This document shows positions 55,900 to 64,000 of a DNA stretch of 64,000 nt, piece after piece. Source of the stretch: Achatina immaculata. Lineage: Eukaryota > Mollusca > Gastropoda > Stylommatophora > Achatinidae. The notes under the pieces were generated by a model that was not told the DNA's origin, searched no databases, and worked only from the letters and a program-made list of their open reading frames with translations. Position 1 is the stretch's first letter, and the number at the start of each line of letters is the position of its first letter. Both the position numbers and the translations under genes were made by a program. The stretch spans positions 15,233,459 to 15,297,458 of the forward strand of contig CM019703.1 in the NCBI GenBank assembly GCA_009760885.1. The letters are read 5' to 3'.

Positions 55900-56325
55900 C
55901 ATTTTATGATACATGAGTATCCATTTCAGTAATATCTGAGAAATGAATGAAAGTGTAGATCACTCTGAAATGAAAGTGAAGCGGAAGAAAACATGTGAGA
56001 GCATATCTGATAACTCTGAAGCAACGTATGCAGTAATGACGACTGTCGTTTGAAAGCAATTCAGTGACGTGATGTAGAAAGTTTGACATGTGCTTTTGTC
56101 TGCATTGTTACTGTATATGAAAATTGGGATGATGATGATGATGATGATGATTTTAAAAGCTAGAAATATTTGCCTCAGGACGTGGATTACTCCGAAAAGT
56201 CTGTTAAACTGTTCTTGAGGGTCACAGCTAAGCGCTTTTTTCTGCCTTTTTCCACTTTTATATGCTGTATATCATTTATACACACAAATATATGCATACA
56301 TTTATATATCATTTATGTGAATTGC
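55900..56325. other. Intergenic DNA, no gene seen
   Basis: A short (GAT)n at 56130-56152. Nothing else. Confidence 0.4.
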
Positions 56326-56329
56326 ACTA

Positions 56330-56465
56330 GTCTCTCATGGCCAAGGTCGGGGATTCGAACCCGACCGGAGGTGCTCCAGCCACCCAACTGTAGAAATGGT
56401 AAACTCTAGTGTGCTGACAGGTCAAGGAAAATATGGACGCTAACATGATATCTTATGACAAGGTT
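56330..56465 (+). mobile_element. tRNA-derived SINE
   Basis: GGGGATTCGAACCCGACC is an excellent B box. The body (CACCCAACTGTAGAAATGG, CTCTAGTGTGCTGACAGG, GGAAAATATGGACGCTAACA) matches the SINE at 47165-47625 without the minisatellite. Confidence 0.65.
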
Positions 56466-56522
56466 ACCTTACCCTTTTTTTAAAACCTATTAACAAGGGG
56501 GAGGGGAGTGGTGGGTGAATGG

Positions 56523-56787
56523 GTGCGCGCGTGTGTGTGTGTGTGTGTGTGGTGTGTGTGTGTGTGGTGTGTGTGTGTGTGTGTGTGGTGTGTGTGTGTG
56601 TGTGGTGTGTGTGTGTGTGGTGTGTGTGGTGTGTGTGTGGTGGTGTGTGTTGTGTGGTGTGTGTGTGTGTGGTGTGTGTGGTGTGTGTGTGGTGTGTGTG
56701 TGTGTGGTGTGTGTGTGGTGTGTGTGGTGTGTGTGTGTGTGTGTGTGTGGTGTGTGTGTGTGTGTGTGTGGTGTGTGTGGTGTGTGT

Positions 56788-56820
<33 letters not shown>

Positions 56821-56823
56821 TGT
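56523..56823. repeat. ~300-bp (GT)n-type array with GGTGTGTG units
   Basis: Alternating GT interrupted at short intervals by GG. All three + frames, and the complementary strand, stay open because of composition only. Long alternating purine-pyrimidine tracts like this can adopt Z-DNA. Confidence 0.95.
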
Positions 56824-56839
56824 GTCTCATATAATTTCT

Positions 56840-56915
56840 TCCTATCTCTTTCTCCTGTATGTTTTTGTATGATTGAGATGTAAGCCGAAACGTTTACAAC
56901 TATGGGCTATTTAAC
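56840..56915. repeat. Short dispersed repeat shared with the P450 flanks
   Basis: TCTCCTGTATGTTTTTGTAT, GATTGAGATG and GCCGAAACGTTTACAACT resemble segments at 15735-15825 and 26845-26915. The GCCGAAACGT word is similar to conserved words at Penelope-element 3' ends. Confidence 0.5.
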
Positions 56916-59300
56916 ATTTAAAGGTATTCCTATGTGTATTTTAAACAGTTCTAAAATTTTGTTATCACAGCTTCTTTGCGGTGGCTTTGTGTATACTTAT
57001 GTATTTGGTCTCAATATGTACTTACACCCAAAAACTGTTTTTGAGTTATTGTTATCTGGTTTATGTTTTTAGTGTATGTGAGGGATTGTTTTCACTGGCC
57101 TGACAAGTTTTTCATTGTTGATAATGATTTTGATGTTGGTGATGTTAGTGATGTTTATAATCATAAACGGTTGCTGTCGTGAAAGAAAATTTTATTTTGT
57201 GTCTTCAGATGTTGACATTTACGTGTACTCTTTCTGAATAAACAGCAGCAGATCAAAACGGGCACTCTTCTGCCTTGCGTGTCGGTTTCTTTAAACAAAA
57301 GCTGGCGGAGGAAACTGAATAACAACCGAGAGGAAGACGAAGGAAAATCATCGCCTCGCCATCATTCCCTTGTCAGACAACGCTGCACACATCTATGGGT
57401 AAGAACAAAAGGGTGAAGGGTGCTCCAGTGGAACAGTCTCCCCCGGTGGGGTTCGTCATGTGCGCCAGGTGATACTAGACCATCACCAAGATAGTGTGCA
57501 TTTAAGAAAGAACATCATAAACCTGGAGACATGTAGCATCATCCGTACAATGAACACAGACGGGAAATAAGAAAACATTGTGCAGGAAATGCGGAGACTA
57601 AACCGCAGCATCCATGGACTGTGTCAGACAAGCAGAAACTGTTCTGGAGAAAAGGGGTTGCCACAAAATCCTCCGTAGAGAAAGAAATTTATTACACAGC
57701 ATATCAGCGACAGGGAGCGCAAGAATAAAGCTGTACTGAGGGAAGGCTGAATGTAAAGAGAAACATCTATTTTGGCGATCCAAATGGCACCATATTTACT
57801 TTATGGCGGTCTCATATGAGAAAACGATTTGCTTATGTAAACGTGACGGTGATTGTTGGACCAACCTTGTAGCAGTTTCTTTCCGCTTTTATTTACTTTA
57901 CCCATGTCGTAACGACCGTTTCACCCCAGTTTTTGATTCTTTCATAAGACATTTGGTTTCACATCTACCAGCAGTGCACTATATTGTTACACTACAGTAG
58001 AACAAACATAGGAATGAATCACCAGAATAATAAAGTCGTTCAACCGTGCAGTAAAACCAATCTGTAAACATAATCATAACTTTGCAATATGATTCATATG
58101 CTGCATATGCACGCGCTTTGATATAACATGCAGTAACACTTTGTAGGTACTTCTTGACCTGTGATGTAGCAGAAAACGTTAGTGCGTCTTTCGTGACAAA
58201 CGAAAATTCTTTGCAGTGCCCTAGCAATGTTAAGGGAGCATTACTTCAGGCCAGTCATTTCATTTAAAATGTGATATGTACACTGTACAAATACTGCCAG
58301 CTTCCCCAAGAAAGTAGAAATAGACAACTTGGAAATATTCTACACAGTAAATAGATAAATTGTAATTGTTTGGAAACTAATTAATTTTCCATAAACCACA
58401 AGATCTAACTGTCTCAGTTAGCTTCTGATTATTTGCTGTCCTACAATGCCTGAAATTAATGTAACACTTATTATTCCTTAAATTTCAACGTATACGAATA
58501 TCCTAGACATAAAGGAACAAAGGAAGAGACTTGAGGGGGAGGGGCAATTGATAGTGTATCGGGGTTGGTCAGGATCCTGCCGGATGCTCATGGCGTTTGT
58601 CCAGGCCGACCAAGTAAGTGATGGTTCATGTCATGACAGAGCAGAAAGCGTTCCGCGAGGGCACTTCCCGGTGCTGCTTGGCACATCTCGTTGTCACGTC
58701 CAGGGGATATAGCAGCTGTTGTCGGTGATCTCAACCGTCATCCATTAGGAATGAGATTATTTCACATTTGTGAATGTTGAAGTGCTAACAAATATATCAG
58801 GTACGCAAATGACAAGGTACTTTTAGATTTATTTCGGATATGTCAATCATTCTATACTACCAGACACTTCAGGCACAAGAAAGGGAACATGTTGACAGAT
58901 GTTTCATCTACGCTAGTAACAAGGTACTGACAGCTTAAAACGAAATTTTAAAAAATAAAGATGTAATGTGGCCATCGAATAAGACACCAGGGAAGTTAGG
59001 AGTTGCTAGCAGGTATAAAGACACTATGATGACATCGTTACAACCAAAATAAAACTTAGTTCTAACGTAACGCACTTTTGCTGCAAAAGGGACAAAACCT
59101 GTAATTATACGTATTAATCATTCTTACCTCCCATAGACTGAATGTTTCTTGTTTTCTTTGTAGACGATTTGACCGTTTACTGCCATTCAAAATATGCTCA
59201 CAAATGCAGAAGTGCAGACGATGATCACAGTTTACAGTTTTCTATCACAAAAATCAGTTACTGTCATCTATAATTCGGTGCTTTCTTTAGCTGTTTACAT
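56916..59300. other. Intergenic DNA, no gene seen
   Basis: No conserved frame, RNA gene or obvious repeat was found in these 2.4 kb. The sequence is slightly less AT-rich near 57290-57470 and 58540-58720. Confidence 0.4.
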
Positions 59301-59311
59301 GCACACACATT

Positions 59312-59420
59312 CAGAGAGAGAGAGAGGAGGGAGTGGGGAGAAAAGAGACAAGGAGAGAGAGGGAGAAGGGAGGGGAAAGAGAGAGCGAGAGAGAGAGAGG
59401 GAGGAAGGGAGAGAGAAATA
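59312..59420. repeat. (AG)n-rich microsatellite
   Basis: Impure GA/GGA repeats over ~105 bp. Confidence 0.85.
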
Positions 59421-59497
59421 TCCGTAAAGAATTCTTAAAATTGCCAAAATAGAGTCAAAAGGAGTGCAGTAATTTCCACGTGAAAGTTTCCTTTTGA

Positions 59498-59640
59498 AAG
59501 AAAGAAAGAAAAAGAAAGAAAGAGAAAGAAAGAAGGAGAAAGAAAGAAAGAAAGGGAAAGAAAGAAAGAAAAAGAAAGAAAAGAATGAAAGAAAAAAAAA
59601 GAAAAAGAAAGACAGAAAGAAAGAAAACGTCTGAAAGTAT
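59498..59640. repeat. (GAAA)n-type purine tract
   Basis: About 140 bp of GAAA/AGAA units, purine only on the + strand. Confidence 0.9.
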
Positions 59641-60138
59641 CATACTTTTACCCACGACACCTTCAGTAGAACAAAAAGCATCATCTACTTGTTACAGAAA
59701 ATATGAAGATGATTGTATAAAATATCATTCGTTATCTATCCATCGTCGTTTCCTCGCCGAGATTTGAATATAGCGGATCATTAGTCTGTGTATCTCTTCT
59801 TAACAACACTTTTGACTAAACCCTGTCCATTCATTCTCTGTTTTCTGTCCATGTGTGGGAGTGCTATCCTCCTATCTTGTTGCCATGAACGTTTTCCCTC
59901 AAATATGCCATTGAGTGACCAGCACATTCTGGTTCTTATACAAGGTCCGACAATTAAGTAATGAGACTGATTTTATTATGGCCTAGACAAAAATGCCATC
60001 TATGAAGCAAAGCATGGAATCCAAAGAGGCAACATTCATCTATGATCTGGCAACTTTTCATCGCCTCCCGATAAGCAGACGACAAACAACCGCCATTTTG
60101 TTTACATAGTTAGAGGTGCATTGTTACGTAATCAGCAT

Positions 60139-60976
60139 GGAGCAAAAGGTTAACATTAAATTCTGTTTAAAACTCGGAAAAAGTTAAGAAGATCGTTGTT
60201 TGATTGTGAGGATGATGGCAAATGAATTTGGTATTAACAGAGAGACCATTCGTAACATTTTAGTGGAAGATTTGGGCAAGAAAAAAGTTGCTTGCCGGTT
60301 TCTACCACATTCGTTGTCTGATGACCAAAAAATCTGCGTGTTGAGTACGCAAAAGACATCAAAACGTGTCGCAGAAATAAAAATTTCTTAAATTTGACTG
60401 TTGCAGAGAATGAAACATGGATTTTCCGCTATGATCCCACAACTAAACGCCAAAGTCGTCAGTGAAAGTCATCATCATCATCACAAAAAGGCCAAAAAAA
60501 ATCGAAACTGAAGACAATGTTGGTGTGCTTCTACGACAGCAAAGGAGTTATTAACAAAGAATTTATTCCAGAGGGACGGACTGTTACTGCCAAGGTTTAT
60601 TTAAGTATTTCGAAACGCCTATTGAAAAGGATTCTCCGAGTCCGACCCGAGTATTCAACACCGGGCAGTTTTTTCCTTCATGATAATGCACCAGCTCACC
60701 GGGCGGTAGTTGTACAGGAATTTTTTAACAAAAAAAAAAAAGTGTGTGTTCTCAACCATCAACCTTATTCCCCAGATTTGTCTCCCTGCGATTATTTTCC
60801 ATTCCCCAAGTTAATGTTGCCATTGAAATGAGGCTTCTTTGACGATACTGATGACATCCAAAGGGCCGTAACATAGATCTTAAAGGGCATACCAACAGAA
60901 GAACTGCAGAGGTCGTTTCAGTGTTTGTTAGATCGTACCACTCTTTGTATCAATGCACAAGGAGCTTACTTTGAAT
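60139..60976 (+). pseudogene. mariner transposase, broken
   Basis: Translated fragments in order: EQKVNIKFCLKLGKS (stop), NEFGINRETIRNILVEDLGK (helix-turn-helix), WIFRYDPTTKRQS (first catalytic Asp region), HDNAPAHRAVVVQEFF (second Asp), NHQPYSPDLSPCDYFPFP (third Asp of DD34D) and, last, LLDRTTLCINAQGAYFE. Stops, frameshifts and a small deletion between the HTH and the catalytic domain make it inactive. The transposase would cut at the inverted termini. Confidence 0.85.
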
Positions 60977-60996
60977 AAAATACAGGTTATATCTTC

Positions 60997-62301
60997 TTCT
61001 TCTTCTTCGTTCACTTCTACCACCAAAAACCGCACTGTGAACCTACTGAATTCACGCATGTGGTCCTCGTTAGGTCCCGTGGTCCCCTGTGTGGTCCAAA
61101 ATAGACCACACGAGTTCCACGAAAGGACCACAAGGGGTTCAGAGTATCACAGTGCTTTAGCCTGTATTCTTGGTGGGTCTCAGAAGCGGGATTGCGTGAT
61201 ACCGTGGTTTTCATTGCACCAGTTTGGTCTAGGGTTGGACTTTCTCACCGGAAGACCTCGACGTGTTTGGAATATCAGAGCATCCCCGCTGGGTGAGAGG
61301 CGTTAGCCCACCCAGGTCAGAGTTGGACTTTCTCACCGGAAAACCTCGACGTGTTTTGAGATACCCGTGTATCACCGCCGGGTGAGAGGTGGTCGCCCAT
61401 CCAGTCCAGGGTTGGACTTTCTCACCGGAAAACCTCAGCGTGATTAGGATACGCAGACATCCCCGCCGGGTGAGAGGTGGTTGCCTATCTAGACTTCCCT
61501 GGTCCAGTGTCTCCGACTTCAGCATTTTGCAGTCGTGGCCGCTACCCTTCCTAGTTGTGCCCAGGATGGAGCTTTTGTCCAGGAGGATGAATCCTCGCCA
61601 CTAGTGACTTCTACCCCTGGGTTGAGCCAGTTTAGGCATTATCCCAGTATGGGCGTGTTTGGGACGGGACGGACCTCTAGGGCAGAGGTACTGTGACATT
61701 CACAGCCTTTAAGATTCACCCCTGGTATGAGCCGGTTTAAGCAAAATTCACCAGTATGGGTGTTTATCAGGCGTTACCGACCTCTAGAGCGGAGGTGGCA
61801 TGACATGTCTAGCCATCGAGTTCGACCCCTGGTGTGTGCCGGTTTAGGCATATTTCACCAGTGTAGGTGTATTTCGGACGTAGGCGGCCTCTAGAGCAGA
61901 GGTGCCGTGGTATAGCTCTCGTAGCGATACTACTGGACATACCAGGTTAAACTTCACTTTCCACCACCTTTTCCCATCGGCGCCGCACAGCAACCTTTAT
62001 TTCCGCATTTACTTCCTTAACCGGGAGGAGCTTCACTCCACGCGCGGCATTTGAAAAGTTAAGCCAGCAGTGACTTAACCTCTGGGACAAGCTGGTTCAT
62101 GCATTTCACCCGATATGACTGCACTCAGGACGTGGCTGACCTCCAGACCAGAGGTGCCGTGATTTGACTGTTTGCTTCGCTTTATTCTTTCAACCACCTT
62201 TTCCGCAGTGATGCTGCGCGGCAACCTCATCTGCAAATTTCTTCATTGGCCGGGAAGAGCACCGCTCCACGCACGGCAGCTGAAGATCTCGCCAACAGCG
62301 G
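60997..62301 (-). mobile_element. ~1.5-kb non-coding retroposon family, copy 2 (5'-truncated)
   Basis: Bounded by a perfect 13-bp duplication, AGGTTATATCTTC, at 60984-60996 and 62302-62314. It is highly similar to 28542-29857, including both sub-repeat arrays and the (CTT)n end. It lacks the ~170 bp found at the right end of copy 1, i.e. it is truncated at the 5' end in element orientation. Confidence 0.85.
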
Positions 62302-62572
62302 AGGTTATATCTTCAACTGTTCTTTATTTTATTTTTTATCTAATTAGTATCATTACTTAATTGTACGACTTTGTAATATATCATAGTTTTGTTTCATATT
62401 TAAATCGTTTCTATTGTCAAAATAATACTTTTTTGTGGATTCAAATATTCAAAACTTCGGAAAATGTCTCTTTATTCTTTCTTTATCTATTTACCTATCT
62501 AAAAGGCAAACCCGGCTGTAGAATCAAAGTTACTTTAAGTTTAAAGTACTATTTTTTAAAGTTGATTTCGTT

Positions 62573-62618
62573 TATTCATACATACATACATACATACATA
62601 CATACATACATACATACA

Positions 62619-62654
<36 letters not shown>

Positions 62655-62655
62655 C
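62573..62655. repeat. (CATA)n microsatellite
   Basis: About 19 perfect CATA units followed by TATA. Confidence 0.95.
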
Positions 62656-63155
62656 TGACACTTTAAGGAATTATTTCCTAATCAAACTGATATCTTCTGT
62701 ATGACAACTTTTAACAGACTACTGCAGCATCAAAGCTGGTTTTCCTAGGGCATCTTTGTTACAAGATTGATCTTTTTTTCATATTCCAACACACCTTCAT
62801 GGCTTTGTGGAGAAACGAAGTACACACATTCACACAAATAAAATGGTTGATTACATACCAAATCCTTTTGCTACATAGATTTGTAAAAGTAAGTGAGACG
62901 CCAATGTTGAAACAATGAGTGCCAGACCGCACGGCAGAATAACCCATAGTCAAAGGGACTTAATAATGACAAAGTAGGATTGTAGGAGTACTGCACCTTG
63001 AGCAGCGGTTCTCAACTCGCATTGAACCTTGAATGAAAAGCTCGTGAAAAATGAATTGAAGTTCCAGGGCTTAATGTTAAGGTAATTGAGTACAGGAGAG
63101 GAAAGATTTAGTAGAACACGAGAATTGTACTGGAAAACAGATTAATGTTCAAATT
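62656..63155. other. Intergenic DNA with hAT-like word
   Basis: CAGCGGTTCTCAACTCGC at about 63004 resembles an hAT MITE end; its partner was not found. No gene. Confidence 0.35.
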
Positions 63156-63159
63156 CGTA

Positions 63160-64000
63160 GCCTTCTTTTTCTTCGTTCGCTTCTTCCACCAAGATCGCCA
63201 CGTGATCCCACTGAATTTACTCATGTGGTTCTAACGATAGTCTCATTTAGGATGGAGGCTCAGAGCATGGTGGGGCTTGGGCCTATATTCTCGGTGAGTC
63301 ACCGAAGCGGCATTACGTGACACTGTGGTTTTCGTTGCACCAGTTTAGTCTAGAGTTGGATTTTCTCACCAGAAAACCTCAACGTGGTTTGGACATGAAT
63401 ATATCCCCGCCGGGTGAGAGATGGTTGCCAATCCAGCCTAGAGTTAGACTTTCTCACTGGATAACATCAACGTGATTTGGATATAATATATCCTCGTCGG
63501 GTGAGAGGTGGTTGCCTATCTAGACTGTCCTGGTCCAGTGTCTCCGACTTTAGCTACCCTTCCTGGTGGTGACCAGGATGGAGCTTTGTCGAAGATGGCG
63601 AATCCTCGCCACTAGTGAGTTTCACCCCTGGGTTAAGCCAGTTTAGGCTTATTGCTCCAGTGTGGGTGTATATAGTACGTGGCCGGCCTCTAGAGCAGAG
63701 GTGCCGTGGTATGAGTAGCCTTCACCGAGAGTCTACTGGCCATACCGATTAAACTTCACTTAATCCTTTCCATCACCTTATTCACATCGGCGCCACACAG
63801 CAATCTTAATCGCATTTTTCTTCATTGGCCGGGAGGAATTTCACCCCACGCGCGGCAGCCGAAGAATCTCGCCAGCATACTCTTAGTTTAACCCCTGGGT
63901 TAAGCCGGTTTAGGCATTTGAGCCAGTATGGGTGTATATAGGACGTGGCTGGCCTCTAGAGCAGAGGTGCCGTGATATGAGTAGCCCTGACCGCGAGACT
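63160..64000 (-). mobile_element. ~1.5-kb non-coding retroposon family, copy 3 (runs off the window)
   Basis: Begins with CTTCTTTTTCTTCGTTCGC and follows copies 1 and 2 at lower similarity. It has two, not three, ~88-bp units (about 63350 and 63435). A longer spacer precedes the CCCCTGGGTTAAGCC units (about 63628 and 63895). The window ends inside it. Confidence 0.75.

Larger units (their letters stand above)
59941..62373 (+). mobile_element. mariner-family DNA transposon, interrupted by a retroposon
   Basis: Inverted termini of ~30 bp: 59941-59972 (CAAGGTCCGACAATTAAGTA) and the reverse complement at 62342-62373 (CAAAGTCGTACAATTAAGTA). TA lies on both outer sides (59939-59940 and 62374-62375). 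The retroposon at 60997-62301 is inserted in the stretch between the transposase end and the right terminus. Without it the element is ~1.1 kb plus, close to the usual mariner length of ~1.3 kb. Confidence 0.9.

Noticed and set aside
56480..56883. Overlapping Cys/Val- or His/Thr-rich frames of more than 100 codons on both strands
   Set aside because: All come from the (GT)n array, open in every frame by composition.

Overview
This is an AT-rich animal genomic window, with no bacterial operons, CRISPR or ribosomal RNA. Spliced cytochrome P450 genes sit among long introns and dense microsatellites, and among non-LTR retrotransposons (RTE-like and CR1/L2-like), a Penelope-like element, a mariner, hAT-like MITEs, tRNA-derived SINEs and an LTR element. 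That mixture fits an invertebrate, most likely a mollusc or another lophotrochozoan. The species is an inference and cannot be fixed from this sequence alone.

The host-gene content is one tandem P450 (CYP3-clan-like) cluster, all on the + strand. Copy A (about 5.3-14.7 kb) and copy B (31.5-39.1 kb) share a TATA box, a short non-coding first exon, a 113-codon second exon and a long third exon carrying the haem-binding motif. B looks intact (526 residues). A has lost the first 64 bp of exon 3, although a fortuitous in-frame AG exists there. Copy C (25.4-27.1 kb) is an internally deleted, frameshifted pseudogene. Copy D (53.4-54.9 kb) is a degenerate exon-3 relic split by other insertions.

Almost everything else is mobile DNA, much of it nested. 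An RTE-like element (0.5-3.5 kb) has a frameshift in its endonuclease. A second RTE-like element (8.13-11.38 kb) sits in intron 2 of copy A with a 9-bp target-site duplication, and copy B preserves the empty site. At 16.4-18.2 kb lie inverted RTE fragments. A third non-LTR element (18.6-24.3 kb) is split by a 4.3-kb non-autonomous LTR element. Intron 2 of copy B holds one LINE interrupted by another. A CR1/L2-like LINE (39.8-43.3 kb, minus strand) is interrupted by a composite of two LINE 3' ends. Two Penelope-like copies form a head-to-head inverted repeat (49.2-53.0 kb). A mariner relic (59.9-62.4 kb) is interrupted by a non-coding retroposon.

The best candidate for something undescribed is that retroposon family. 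Copies at 28.5-30.0, 61.0-62.3 and 63.2 kb to the window end are up to about 1.5 kb long, without convincing coding potential and relatively GC-rich. They carry two internal sub-repeat arrays and a (GAA)n 3' tail on the minus strand. The first two have perfect 12-13 bp target-site duplications and different 5' end points. Several minisatellites also stand out: a 30-bp repeat whose minus frame reads as a pentapeptide-like protein, a 24-bp repeat that arose inside a SINE, 20- and 22-bp arrays, and a two-level satellite inside the P450-A locus.
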